A stretch of DNA of 64,000 nt from Cenococcum geophilum 1.58 (taxonomy: Eukaryota > Ascomycota > Dothideomycetes > Gloniales > Gloniaceae). The DNA lies in NCBI GenBank assembly GCA_001692895.1, contig KV748239.1, positions 467,206 to 531,205 of the forward strand, read 5' to 3'. Below are positions 1-11,593 of this stretch, piece after piece (within the stretch, counting starts at the first letter, position 1; every line of letters starts with the position of its first letter). The position numbers were made by a program, and so were the translations under genes. The notes beneath the pieces were generated by a model, which worked only from the letters and a program-made list of their open reading frames with translations, searched no databases and had not been told where the DNA came from.

Positions 1-41
1 GTTATACATAATTGGTTCACGTTCTTCCATGCTATTTATAA

Positions 42-98
42 GGCCTTGTTTGGCTACTTTTTTCTACCTGTGAGATTCCACCGTTTCGACTACCAAAA
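42..98 (+). repeat. Left terminal inverted repeat of Harbinger element
   Basis: This 57-bp end pairs with the reverse complement of 3612-3668 at 53 of 57 positions. All four differences are transitions. The end is preceded by the TAA target duplication at 39-41. Confidence 0.95.
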
Positions 99-301
99 TT
101 TGACCTATTCGAATCTTTGACGCCAAATAGCTCCAATTATAAGCGCCACTAGTTAATACCTTACAGGGGTGTAGAATGAATAGGTGGATGTCTATCGTTT
201 GGTAGAATCGCCGTAAGGGACCTGTTTGAGCCGCTCCTTGGCAAACGGACGAAAAGGTGATAAGGTATCGTAGGTAGAGGACGCCAAAAAGGTCCTATTA
301 G

Positions 302-1810
302 ATCCTCATCAATACCATTAACTTCTCCCTTAATTACACACCTATCGTAATAGCTAACTACCTTGCCTCTGTCAGCACCCCTCCTACAACTAGCGTACCA
401 AGTATAACATCCTCTACCTCTGCCTCTACCTCTGCCTCCACCTCTGCCTTTACCTCTGCCTCTACCTCTACCTCCACCTCTACCGAGCCAATATTAATAT
501 CTGGTGTATTGGAGCCTACAAAGAAGCTAACGGCGAAGCAAGGGAGGGCAAATACGGCGAAGGATAGTAGATCTAATACTGCGGCTGCTAAATCTCCTCC
601 AAAGCCTGCTAAGAAGACGCAGAAGAAGAAGGCAGTAATGGAGGACGCTGATTCAGGCAAGAAGCCTAATAGGTTAATATGGTTAGAGGCCTCAACTAAA
701 GCCTTTTTGGAGTACTTACAATTACTTATAAGGGCAGGGAAGGAGACAAACGGTACGATGTTTAAAGTCACCGCCTATACCAACTCTATTGGCTATATCA
801 AGACTAAATCGGGCCAGGATATTAGCCTTGGGCAGTGTATAAATAAGTATAACATACTTAAGGCTACCTAGCGCGAATGGGAGGCCCACATTAACGCGTG
901 TTTTGGATGGGGCCGATATAAGGTTACTGACGTTTTATAGACGGATAAGGAAGGCGTTATAGATACCTACTTCTTTAAGCATATTCAAAGGAGGCCTTTT
1001 AGGAAGCGGAAACCTGCCTTTTTTAGCTAGCTAGATGAGTTGCTTACTAATAAAATGGCTAGTGGCCATATGGCCGCATTAATTAATAACGCGCTAAATA
1101 AGGCGTTAGAGTGGAACTGCTAAAACGAGGACTCTAATATATCTAATATTAACGCCAAATATAAGGATAAGGATAAGGATATTATAGACCTAAATAAGCC
1201 GCATAAAACGGTTAAACCTAGCCTATCTAGCACGCCAATAGAGGGCTAGAGCCTAACTTCCTTACCTACTCCTTTATCTAATATGTTAACGCCTTTAACT
1301 CCCTTACGTTCCTTATCTATAGCTTCCTTAGAGTCTTCTTCGTTAAGCCAATCGCGCTCCCATATAGCAGGAAAAAAGCTTCGTAACACCCAGAAGGTAA
1401 AGGATCTAGACCTTATAAGGCGTTTAATAAGGAACGCTACTAAAGCGGCCAGTAGAGGCCGTTCAAAGCCGTTAATAGTGGTAGAGTCTTTAAGCGAGAG
1501 TATTAATAAAGCGACAGCGGCGCTTAGTTCTTTTAGGGCGACGCTATTAGTAATGCAGAGTTCGTTAATTAAAAGGGCAGTAAGTAGCTTTATAAAAGAG
1601 TTTCACCACCTATCTACCATTAATCAGCAATTGGTTCTAAAAGGCTTTAAGGTTAAAAGTAGGACCTATATCTTTAATTCACTTACTAGTAAAGCTTGGG
1701 AAGGGTATATAAAACAGCTTATAACTAATATAAGGCGGCAGCAGGCGTCTTTTAATCAATTTAGGTTGGTAGAGGAGAGATTTAAGCTTAGTAGTAAGTT
1801 AGAGGCTTAA
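302..1810 (+). pseudogene. Harbinger Myb/SANT-like DNA-binding protein (second gene), decayed
   Basis: One frame stays aligned from just after a TAG at 299 to a TAA at 1808-1810, about 500 codons, with five in-frame stops (869, 938, 1028, 1121, 1247) and no frameshift. No ATG opens it; the ATA at 350 is a likely RIP-altered ATG. The order is a Ser/Thr/Ala/Pro-rich N-terminus built on a 6- to 12-base repeat (411-484), a Lys/Arg-rich stretch, then from about 670 a Trp-containing helical region of Myb/SANT-like type (WLEASTKAFLEYLQLLIRA) continuing past the first stop to a second tryptophan cluster near 880-915. The C-terminal 175 residues from 1283 are Ser/Lys-rich and helical. In this superfamily such a protein binds the transposon ends and helps bring the transposase to the nucleus. 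The family call rests on the Myb-like region plus the element context. Confidence 0.75.
411..484 (+). repeat. Pyrimidine-rich minisatellite inside the Harbinger Myb gene
   Basis: About 12 copies of a six-base unit (RCCTCT, mostly ACCTCT or GCCTCT). In the sense frame it encodes alternating Ser-Thr/Ser-Ala; on the opposite strand it gives a Glu-Val/Glu-Ala run, which explains a spurious antisense open frame here. Confidence 0.85.
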
Positions 1811-2033
1811 CTTAATAAGGATTTTAGGTTAGATTAATAAAGAAGGCTAGTTATATAGATAAGCTATAATCAAGTTATCTATTACAACTTTTTTATTAGT
1901 GGTATTGCACATTATTTTACTGCTCTAAATGCTCTACCTATAGATTAATCACTTCTACAGCTTTTTAAGGCAACTATTATAACATAAAAGATATCAATAA
2001 TACCCTACTAAAGCTTTATATTAACTTCTTTAT

Positions 2034-3269
2034 CTATACTATAATATTATGCTCTCTAGCAGCTAGAACCTTACTATATTGCTCCCACATTACAGTAGTA
2101 ATATCACTACGCCGCTGTATTATATTATAGTAATCCTTGCTTAAAATATCCTTATCTTCCTCATCGCTACTTTTATATCCAGAGTCCTTGTCCCATAGGT
2201 TCCACCTAATCTAGTTTAAGAAGTTATAAACCGCCGTCATTGCCTATACAATCTTAATCTGCGTTTTAATTGAGTAGCCTCTCCAGGGCTTATTAAATAT
2301 AAGAAATCGCGCCTTTAGAACACTAAACGCCCGTTTAATTACATTCCTTAGCTGCGTATGGCGTAAGTTAAATAGCTCATACTTATCCTTTGGCCTCTAA
2401 GCCGCTTTGGCTTATTCTTTTAGGTGATATTAAACCTTCTAATACGGTATAAGCAGTATAGGATCCTCCTAAGCGTATCCGGCGTTAGCCAGGTAGTATT
2501 TTCCTAGTGGTATTTTAAACCCTCGATCCTTCGCGCAACTAAGCACCCGACTGTTATGTGTAGATTCTTCCTATCCAGGTAATATATATACGAAGTTTAT
2601 ATTAAAATCGCACGCCGTAAGAATATTCTGCGAGAGCTAGCCCTTCCTATTCCTCCAAGCCGATTGCTTATATAAAGAAACTGATATTGGGATATACAAG
2701 CCGTCGAGTGCGCCAATATAATTAGCAAAAAAGGGCCATATCTTATTATTAGATTCGACTTAATCGGGTGTTATTTCATTAGGAAGAACGATAATATTCT
2801 TATGCAGCTTATAGTATGTATTAAGAACTTTATAGAATACACTAATACTAGTAAGTTCTAGTCCTCTACCGCTTTAAATATTAACTACTTACAGGCTTAT
2901 TGTATGCGTTAAGTACTACCACTTGTAGGCTATATATCGCATGCTAAGTCCTCTACCGCAGATCGACATAAATATTATTAACTTTTAAGCAGTAGAGAGG
3001 CCTGCCTGCGGGTATAAACTATATTTATTTACAAGCCGATTCAGTAGCAATTTAAACAACTATTAATTAAGCCGCGTTACCATCTTAATTACCTACGGAG
3101 GCCTATATAACAACTTAATCGTCTTCCTTTTACTACGTAAAGGGTTAACAATTTGCTGACGCCGTCCACCGCTGCCAGGAAGTTGCTTAGCGCACTCTAT
3201 AAGTATATAGAATAGTGTTAATAGGGCATATAGGCCTGCAGATACAGCGGTAGTAATAGGCGGGTTTAT
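2034..3269 (-). pseudogene. HARBI1-like DDE transposase of the Harbinger element, catalytically dead
   Basis: The minus strand reads in a single frame of about 410 codons from an ATA at 3267-3269 (probably a mutated ATG) to a stop at 2034-2036, interrupted by roughly a dozen TAA/TAG codons. Hallmarks in order: the first catalytic block YIGALDGLYIP (about 2695-2725) with Asp kept; the second block around 2545-2560 reads STHNSRVL where the family has HDSRVL; the third around 2480-2500 reads YYLANAGYA where the family has ADAGY. The motif LFNLRHTQLRNVIKRAF follows (about 2330-2380) and is strongly diagnostic of HARBI1. Two of the three catalytic Asp are thus Asn, each explained by one G-to-A change. 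Length matches intact Harbinger transposases (about 400 residues). The gene is convergent with the Myb-like gene. Confidence 0.9.
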
Positions 3270-3611
3270 CGTATATAAGGTGGAGGTTAATGTACACGAT
3301 TACAAATCGGGCAGGATAGTGCACAGATAAGCGTCGAAACGGCTGGGCAGGTGTTGAAAAGTACCTCGAGAGGTACTTTAAGATTTTAACCTGTTTGACA
3401 ACCTTTTTGCGGCCAAGACCTAGATATCGCGCACTCTATACTACTTTGGGCCACAGAATCGCGGTAGACGCGATAAAGTTAAAACGGCCGTTTTAAGCCT
3501 CAATTTTAGCTGCTAAGCTATTTGAATAGGTTGATCTACTAAACGGAAGGCCCAAACCTGTTTAATTTTTGACCTGTTCGATTTATTTGACCTGTTTGTT
3601 CCGTTTTGAAT

Positions 3612-3668
3612 TTTTGGTGGTTGAAACGGTGGAATCTCATAGGTAGAAAAAAGTAACCAAACAAGGCC
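3612..3668 (-). repeat. Right terminal inverted repeat of Harbinger element
   Basis: This is the partner of 42-98 and is followed by TAA at 3669-3671. The inverted ends are much less mutated than the genes between them. Confidence 0.95.
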
Positions 3669-3671
3669 TAA

Positions 3672-4689
3672 GTAATATTAAGTGAAAATGTTTATCGGTA
3701 GATTGCGAGCACCGCGACTTCTACCAACAACATCAAACTTCTCCATTTTTGAGCCATACGGCTTTTGCTTTCTTGTATGGCTCATTTAATAGAGAACTTG
3801 TTGTTCATTCGGTCTATCGTATTACGACGGTCTCATCCCGTCATTGTCGCGTTAGATTATCTTACCGCCGCATCTACAACCACCCCCCTTTTTTTCGCTT
3901 TTTACGCGTCAAACGCATCAGAAGTATTAAAGGTCTGGTTTATATCTTGCTTTTCACTCAAGTGAGCATTTGGCTATCACAATGCGCGTCTCGCTGTCGT
4001 CACAATACGTGGCGTCTCGCTGTCGTCGTCGCGTTAGGTCGTCTTACCCTATTCCACGAGCAGTCTTTACCTAATTTTTCCCCTACCTAGCGGCGACTAG
4101 GAGGGTTTTTTAAATAGGGTTTACATTGGACGCTCTCCCCTACCCTCTGCCTTCGCTGGCTACGCTCCCCTACCTTCGCTGGCGCTTCTCTTAGCCTTCG
4201 GGCCCCCTCCACACAATACACAATATTTGGGTATAGGTCTGTTCCTACTACGCTCTGCTTTGTGGGAACAGCTCTTTCTGGGTCATACTTGGCTTTCTCT
4301 GCTTCACCCACCCTACCTGTAGCTGCAGGCCTGGCGCCGGCTGTGCTTGCAGAGATAGCCTCCTTTGTGCCTATACCTCCAAATATTGATATTATTGTAC
4401 GGCTTCTTCTTCTTCTTCAGATGGTGACGAGCAAAAATGAGATAAATTAAGCATTTAAAATTTATTAGCAACTTTAACGAGAAGGGGGTAATACTAGGCC
4501 TTGCAGCAGTGGCCTAGGTAATTGTGTTAGGCAAGACGTGTAAGGAGAGGTCAAAGAATTAAACAGTTATATAGCCAGGCTCTTGTGAGTTGGTGTCTAT
4601 TATTAAGACGATATGCGCCAACGGCTCTCTACTGCCTGCCTTCTTGATTTAAAAGGTGTAAACCTACCTAAAAGGATAGTATTAAATCA
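3672..4689. other. Unassigned, weakly mutated GC-richer island
   Basis: This stretch between the Harbinger and pogo elements is visibly less AT-rich than its surroundings and keeps many CA/TG steps. It holds a hairpin (3751-3783), a direct repeat of GCGTCTCGCTGTCGTC (near 3985 and 4013), runs of TTCGCTGGC-type GC clusters near 4150-4200, and a (CTT)n run near 4405. The minus strand is open from about 4411 to 4087 without an ATG, reading a Gly/Ala/Arg/Lys-rich chain (contains VGTDLYPNIVYCVEGARR). I do not recognise it; it could be an exon relic, a young repeat or unique host DNA. Confidence 0.5.
3751..3783. repeat. Perfect 9-bp stem hairpin
   Basis: GAGCCATAC at 3751-3759 is the exact reverse complement of GTATGGCTC at 3775-3783, with a 15-base loop. 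No run of T follows directly that would make it a terminator, and its role is unknown. Confidence 0.6.
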
Positions 4690-5657
4690 GTAAGCAAAAT
4701 AAGGGCCTTCGCGGATATATATACGCCACCTCCCCTAGTAGGTAAACGGACAACTCCTTAGGTCTATATTATATTAAACATTATAATAAACATACGAAAC
4801 ACCTTGTAGAAGATTCCGACGGTAAAATATAGTAATATCGCCTGCTTTTAATAGATAATTATTTAAGCTACCTTACCTGGCAATTCGTTAAGTATGCGCT
4901 TGCGCATAAGATCGTCCTAGTGGCCCTACTACCTCATTCGACTTATAAGCTTTAACCACTAGATATAGGTTATTTTGGACCACTTTCTCACTACTACGGG
5001 AAACAGGTAGATGACTTCTATCAATATAGCCACTTAGGTGTTAATAAGGAATATTTTTTAAAGCTCTACCCGAAGGAGCGCATGTAGGCATTTACCTATA
5101 ATATAATCTGCAGCGCCTAGAGAGCTATAGGCCTTCTACCTTATAATCCTACTACTATCTTAAAGACTCTTACTTATATAGAGCCTTCTAAAAGCCAGGA
5201 TATAGAGGAATTAAATATACCTACTACTTTATACACTCTAAAGACGTTAAGAACTGTAAGGGAAATCGAATCTCTATATAATTAAATTAATAAATTAACG
5301 ACCGCGCGACCTAACGGCCTACTTAAGACTCCAACTCGATGACGTCTTAAAAAGCTATTTAAAGCTTTAATAGGCTTCGCGACCGACTCCCATATCTAAA
5401 GGGAAGAAAATAAGAAATATTAAAGCTTTTGTATTAATAAGAAATTAAGTAGGTAACTCCTTAGTAAGGGCAGAGTCCTTAATTAGGAAGACGTTAATTA
5501 ATTAAAATCTAAAGATCTATAGAAGCAGGAGGCCTCCGCATAAAAGTTAACTTAAAGGGAGTATAAGGAAGGAACGACTCTACCAGAGCTTAACGTTGCT
5601 ATATTAAGTAGAGCCGTTCTAAACCCTAGTAAATATAATTAGGATTGGGCCCACCTC
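4689..5657 (+). pseudogene. pogo/Tigger-like DDE_1 transposase, C-terminal part
   Basis: One frame runs throughout with about 20 TAA/TAG stops and one TGA. Recognisable blocks in order: TDNSLGLYYIKHYNKHTKHL (from 4746), directly preceded by a TAA where the family has Trp; YRLLLIDNYLSYLTWQF (about 4835-4890), the second catalytic Asp block (family LLLDGHGSH, Asp kept but Gly-His lost); VALLPHSTYKL then PLDIGYFGPLSHYYG (about 4915-4990), the third Asp block (family QPLDVG, Asp kept); and AIGLLPYNPTTIL (about 5125-5165), matching the GLVPYDP motif. The first catalytic Asp lies in the missing 5' part. The tail from about 5200 is Lys/Glu-rich and probably coiled. Dead by truncation and by stops. 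Confidence 0.85.
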
Positions 5658-5966
5658 TCTTATATATTTAGGTGCGATCCACAGCCTACAAATAAGTGGA
5701 TTAACGGGTCGTTGATCTGGAAAGGGACGTCGCAGGAATGTGGTAGCCGCCTATACAGTTAGTCGGCGCGCGGGCCTATATCATCACCAAAACGTAGATA
5801 AATTAATTTAAGCGATATCGCGATCAAAACAGTAGTATAAAAGCTTCAATTTGGCCTATTTAGAATATATATAAGCTCGTTGTTGATTTTATTATAAATT
5901 AATCAAATATCACCTGTATGTGGCTCGCTACATGGGGTGGCTCGCTTCCTGGTCAACTACGTTATA
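4690..5966 (+). mobile_element. pogo/Tigger-like (Tc1/mariner superfamily) transposon, 5'-truncated remnant
   Basis: It contains the C-terminal two thirds of a DDE_1-type transposase (4689 to about 5657) followed by a terminal-type segment (5920-5946) with paired 10-mers. No matching left inverted end and no N-terminal helix-turn-helix region were found upstream, so the 5' part is missing. The right side abuts the TA-flanked AT-rich element starting at 5970. Confidence 0.75.
5920..5946 (+). repeat. Paired 10-mer direct repeat at the pogo-like right end
   Basis: GTGGCTCGCT occurs exactly at 5920-5929 and again at 5937-5946, a 17-bp period. Such paired motifs near Tc1/mariner-type ends are usually transposase binding sites. 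No inverted partner was seen on the left side. Confidence 0.65.
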
Positions 5967-5969
5967 ATA

Positions 5970-6014
5970 CCGTATTTTATCGGCTAACGCACGGTCTCAC
6001 CTAACGCACGACTT
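5970..6014 (+). repeat. Left terminal inverted repeat of the AT-rich transposon
   Basis: The first 36 bases match the reverse complement of 19840-19875 with one C/T difference, and similarity then fades. The 10-mer CTAACGCACG occurs at 5984-5993 and 6001-6010, again with a 17-bp period. Confidence 0.85.
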
Positions 6015-6665
6015 TCCCAACCCCACTAAATCGATTTAGTAGACTAAACATTAATAAAAACTAATAAAATTTATATGGTGTATAGATATTCCATAGCTAG
6101 TTAAGAATATAAATTTTTTTTAAAAAAATATTAAGTAGTTTCTAACTATTTAGCTTTAAAATATTTAGTAGTTTTTAAAACTTTTAAGTATAACTAAGCT
6201 ACTACTATATATAATTTTATAATATTAATATATAAAGGCTTACAAAGGCTTATAAAATATAATTAAAAGGTTTTTATTATTAAAAATACTATAATAATAA
6301 AGTAATTAGCTTAAAAAAATCACTTAATTATAAAAATTCAAACGTTTATTATATTTTTATATAGCTATATAAAATATATATTAAAAAAAACTTATATATA
6401 CTTATTTTATATATATTATTAAGATTTAAGCATAAAAAGCTTTAATTTTATTTAGTATATATATAATGCTTTAGAATTTTTAGAAAAAATTTAAAAATAA
6501 GAAACTAGCAAACTAATATATTACTATTAAGCAAATAAACTAAAAATTTATGGTTTATAATTACTAATGCTTATATAATACTATATTTATATAAAAAAAT
6601 AATTTTTTATAGCTATATTATAGAGGTTTTTTATTATATAATAAAATTTCAAGCATTTATTATGT

Positions 6666-6869
6666 TGGTTACACAAGGGGATATTACGTAGCTACGGTTC
6701 GTAGATAGTATAATAATTGTTCTTCTTTTCTTTCTTCTTAAAGAAAGGGGTAAGGAACTTAAGGTTCCTCACCACGCTAGTGCCGCGGCGGCACGTGACG
6801 GCAACTTGCCGCACGTAACGGCAACTTACTATACGTGACGGCAATATGCCTTATATGCCTTTATTCCCA
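6666..6869 (-). repeat. Copia-1 3' LTR
   Basis: 204 bp, TGGTTA to TTCCCA on the plus strand, nearly identical to 12529-12732. It contains a 20-bp unit repeated three times (6791-6850) around a CACGTG-like core, which may be the LTR promoter's activator sites. Confidence 0.9.
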
Positions 6870-7051
6870 ATACTAGCAACTCTTCTTTTATGGTTGCCAT
6901 CTATATATATATACCGCTTAACTAGCGGAACAAAAATCAATCCTCCTTACTTACTATTGCTATTATAACATAAGTCTCGCTGTCCTAAAATTTGCCTCTT
7001 AGCACGTAGTGCTTTCTTAATTATAAGTTGTGGGTAGGTATCTTGTTAGTA

Positions 7052-7130
7052 GGGCCGCTAAGGCGCTAGCGGTAAGCGAGCCAATAGCGATTTTCTATCC
7101 CGGGGATAGAAAATCCTAATTGGCTAGTTT
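7052..7130 (+). repeat. Foldback motif in Copia-1, shared inverted with Copia-2
   Basis: About 80 bp beginning GGGCCGCTAAGGCGCTAG and holding a strong palindrome. GATTTTCTATCCC and its reverse complement flank one base at 7089-7115, and AGCCAAT/ATTGGCT extends the stem to 7079-7125. The same segment, slightly diverged, lies at 61813-61887 in opposite orientation. Confidence 0.8.
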
Positions 7131-10100
7131 AAGTCAGGGTTTGCAGAATATAACTAATTAGACAACTTCGACCGCCGGTTAAAGTTCCTGGATATCTTAA
7201 GACCTTACATAACTAAGAAATTTCTAGAGACTCCCTTTTAACCTAACCTTTAACTTATATATATAGAGTATTTGTGTTAATAAGCGTCTCTAGTGCCTTA
7301 TTTAGGTTCGCCTTTATTATTATATCTACCGGGTTATTTTAGCCATTAATCTATTAAATCTTAAAGAGTTCTTAACGCTTGTAGGATTGCTAAAGTGCTA
7401 TAATATTAATTATAAGGTGCTTCTCCTTTGTAGTACCGAGCTTAACTAAATACTTATAGAGGGAATATGAGTCGGTGCATACGATTATAGGGATAATAGG
7501 AAGTTCGAGTCGATCTATAATCATCTTTAGGGTAGTTCTAATTGTAATTACTATGTTAACTCCGCTAACCATTCTATATATCTCTAACGCTAGAACGCTT
7601 TAAGTAACGTGCTTACTCTTAGTTAAGCTCTAATAGATAAGATTACCGTGGATTGTAAAGTTATTCTCTTTAGTAGATTCGTTTGCAATAATAATCTTAT
7701 ATCCTAGCTAGGAGCTAAAATCTTTATTATTTATAAACGATCTATTAATAAATATAAAGAGCTTAGCGGTAGGAAGGTTAATAGGCACGTAGAGTAGTCC
7801 CTAATTAAGATGGTTTATTTACTAAAAAAGACGCTTATTTAGGGCAAGGATATTATCCTTAGTTAGTTCCTAGTGTTAAGCCGTAATAAAGAGATTAAAT
7901 AAAGCCTTAGGTTAATAGATAGAAGTAATATAAGCTCCGCGAGCACGTTACTCCATATATCCTTGCTTTAGAGAATTAACGTTAATAACGTTAATCTTCT
8001 TGCCTTAACCCTTCTGGCGCAAAGCAATAGAATTCTCATTTAGGGAGAGGATGCATCTATTAAAGAGTAATGGTGTTGTTGAGTTAAGCTTTTCCTTTAG
8101 CTTTGCTATAAGATTTGCCTTTACTAGCTTATCCTCTTTAAGAGCTAAGAATTGGTTGTCTCCTAAGATAATTATATTATTAGTTTATATACTAACAATT
8201 CTAAATAGGGTTCCTATAGTTATAATAAGGAAGCAGGGATCAAATATAAAAGTAGTTATTAAAAGCTTCTCTTTATAGTGCTTGCTGTAGATAGCCTACT
8301 AGTAAGTTCCTACCTCTGCGATTCTATATAATAGCTTAAGCACAACTATAATTATATCTTTAGGATACTAGTAGCGAATTTACTCTGAAAGGTATGCTAA
8401 TATTAAGCGCTAAAGGTGCGTCTCTAATTAGGTATAGGCTTAAGTAATATCTTATAAATAAACCGCCATTCTATTCTTTATTAAGGAGGAAGCTAATATA
8501 ATAATGACTTGCTAACTAGCTTGTTGAATTATAGGAGATTATATAAGAATTATCTCTTTGCCATTATTGTTATAACCTTAGATAATAAGCCTTAATTTCT
8601 TAAATAGGGCGTTAGTAGCCTTACCCTTAATCTTATTAACTATCCTTAACTTAAAGATGCAAACTTTATTAAACTTAGTAGGGTCATACTTCTTGAATTT
8701 AAAGACTCCTCTTATAATAAGACCGTCGATTTCCTGCTTATTAGATGCTTAGAAAGGAGCTCCTAGGGTTATAATATAACCTTCCTTTTGGAGCTGTTTT
8801 GCGAGCTTAAAGTTAGCCTTCTCTTTAGCTGTTATAAAGGCTATTAATAACTTAACTTTATTCTTAATAGCGGCAATAAATTATTCTTTAAAATTAATAA
8901 GATATTAGCGATTTTGTAATCCCTTTAGGCGACCTCTACCGCGTTATAGTTGTGGCGCATCTACTACAATTATATTGGGATCGTAGTTGCCTTCTAGAGC
9001 ATATTAATCGTGGTTCTCTTTTAGGGCATCTTCTGGGGTATCCTATAAAGGCTTAGAATTATTATCTTTATAGTAAGGCTTAATAACAGTTAAACGGAAT
9101 TAAGTAGGTCTGTAAGGCATCTAAATAGTATAAGTTTAACCATTAATTGCAATAAGTTGGTATGGGCCTAACCATTCTCCCTTTTCACGCTATACGCGTA
9201 CTTTAGACTAAAGTGGCAGATTAAGCGTATTTAAGGTATTTAGGCCATTTCTTATTCCTAGTGCGTTATTAACCTAGCGTATAGCGTAAAGACGTCGCAC
9301 CTCCTTTATTGCCTTGTAAATAGCCTCAGCTTATTATATAATGGAGGGAGATAGTAGAGAATTGTTAGTTATTTAAGGGTAGGCGCTAAAAACTAGCAAT
9401 ATAGGTACGAGTCTATTCGGGCTAGCGGAATTATTAATAGCTTTAACAGCTATTTATAAGGTAAGTTCTTTACTAGTGTCCTTTAGTTCTAAAGAGATAA
9501 TCTTATATACGCGGCGTAATAGCGCGTAATATCGCTCCACTTTTTTAATACTATTATGTGCCTTAACGGGGACTTCCTTAACCTTAATTGCTATTACCTT
9601 TATCTATTATCGGAACTCTATAGATAAGAAATTCTTTCCTATATTATGGACGATTTAATTAGGGGGTCCTAGGTAGATATTAATCTAGTATAACTAAAGG
9701 GTATCCTATGCGTTCCTAGCTGATATATCCTTTAAGAATTGTGCGGCTTAGAAGGAGGTTAAGAAGTTAATAACTTAGAGTACTGGCTTGCCGCTAAGAT
9801 ATATAACGTTAACGATAATATAGAAGTTAAAGTCGTAGTTATCTTTAAGGGTGAACTTAAAACAGCTAGGGGACCTCTAGTTTATTTAGTAGTAGTAGCA
9901 GTATTTTATAAGATGCTTAATTACCTTAACCTTAACTTTATAGCCTACTCGCTAAAGAACCCTAAGCAATTAGTGAACTAATAGGTAACCAAAACGACGG
10001 TATAGTTGGCGTAACTCTAACTTAGTTAAATAGCTCTAAACAACACTCTTTTCTAGTTATTAAAGGAGTAGCCAAGGGTAACCCTACTTACGTATAATAG

Positions 10101-11593
10101 GCACCCGATTATCTCCCTATATAAGCATATTCTTAAGGTTATTAAGCTTAACACCTAGTTTATCTATATCTCTAATATAAAATAGAAACGGGGTATTTGT
10201 AGGAATTAACGTAAAAAGTAATATACCCTAAGGGGGTTTGAACCCTAATTATACCAAGAGAGATTATAGTACCCTTGCTAAAACGAATCGTGTGTTGGCT
10301 TACTATTAAATAGTTAATCTAAACAGAGCTATTAAGCTGCTAAAGGGCTCAAACTTAAGGTTCTCCTACTATAGATACTCCTGCGGCTCTAGTATCCGGT
10401 ATAATACTATAGAAGACGTTCGCCGAGTATTTGTTATTAAAGGAAAACGCAGAGCTCTCCTTTAGCTTATTAAAGATATCTAACTTTATAATAAAATGGA
10501 GTATAAATTAGTTATTAAAAATAGTAACGGTTTGTGTACTATTTACCTTACCATACTTAGTAAAGTATTGGTTAGGTAAGTAGTCCTTAATTTCTATATC
10601 TATAAGGAGCTGTTCGGTCTTATTAACTTTACCCTTAAGATCTTCTACGCCTTTATATTAAACTAGGAAGCTTTAAAAGTAGGCCGTAGTAACCTTATAA
10701 TTTCCGACGTTTTTTATACTCTAACGGAACTTATTATATGCCTCTTTTTACTTATTAAGGGAGTGTCTAGTTAACTAGCAATTTGGCTTCTTATAAACGT
10801 AGTACTTCTTTTAGCAATTACTTCAAAATAAACCTCTACAAGGACCTCTATAATTACCTTATAGTCGACATTAATTATACCCTCTTCTATATTCCCTACT
10901 ATGGCCACTATATATTTAATTAGTCTAGTTATAATTATATTAGTCGGGAGTACTTAGTTAGGTAGGGTTTTCGGTATAGAGCTGTTAAGATTCTTATATT
11001 CGCATCGTAGTACCTACGGTGGAGCGTAGCTTAGTATATACTCCTTTAAACGTGTCCGTAGGTTTATATAGCGCCAAGTTACACTTAGGAACGCTACGGC
11101 ATACTAAGATAACCTAGTCCCTTAGGCTGTTCTTGTTTTAGTAAGTTTTAGTAAGGCCATATTAGATTTTCTAGAGTTTATTAAAGAGTAGTTAAAGGCA
11201 CTCTAAATAAGTCTTTGTTAGGTTAGAAGCGATAACTCTTTAAAATATAGTCTCCTGCCATTCGGATATATAAAGCTAGCAATTCTTATTAGTCTTAAAG
11301 TGGGCTCTAGTAAGCTAAAGCATTATATTAAAGCTATAGTTTTTACCCGTAATATGGTTGTAATAGAATATTACTACCCGTCCCTTTAACATAATAGAGA
11401 AAGCGTAATGGTACTAGTGGCGTTAAATTCTAACCTTATTGCAACAGTTATAAAAGACCTATAGTTTTGCTCCGAGTATATTATACAGTTCTCCTCTAAA
11501 CTTCTTCTCTTTATCTAAATATACCTTTATTAGATTCGTAACTTCTTATAGTAAAGGTTCACCGGTTGGCTAGAGTAGAGGAGGTAGAGGCGG

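Larger units (their letters stand above)
42..3668. mobile_element. PIF/Harbinger DNA transposon, complete length, inactivated
   Basis: The element is 3,627 bp and flanked on both sides by TAA (39-41 and 3669-3671), the three-base TWA duplication typical of PIF/Harbinger. Its ends are 57-bp inverted repeats starting GGCCTTGTTTGG. It carries the two genes expected of the superfamily in convergent arrangement: a Myb/SANT-like DNA-binding protein on plus (about 302-1810) and a HARBI1-like DDE transposase on minus (about 2034-3269). Both keep one reading frame throughout but contain many TAA/TAG stops, so the element is dead through point mutation rather than rearrangement. Copies of a GACCTGTTTG-like motif lie inside both ends (for example near 106, 219, 3568 and 3590), probably transposase or Myb-protein binding sites. 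Confidence 0.93.

Noticed and set aside
358-771. Minus-strand open frame with a Val-Glu/Ala-Glu run
   Set aside because: It is the antisense of the Harbinger Myb-like gene; the acidic run is the ACCTCT minisatellite read backwards.
302-1810. Alternative genetic code with TAA/TAG read as amino acids, because frames continue past many stops
   Set aside because: The stops replace Trp as well as Gln, catalytic Asp have become Asn at the same time, and LTR copies differ by matching transitions. RIP explains all of this.
4087-4411. Protein-coding gene in the GC-richer island
   Set aside because: There is no ATG, no recognised domain and no clear splice structure. It is kept only as a note under the unassigned region.
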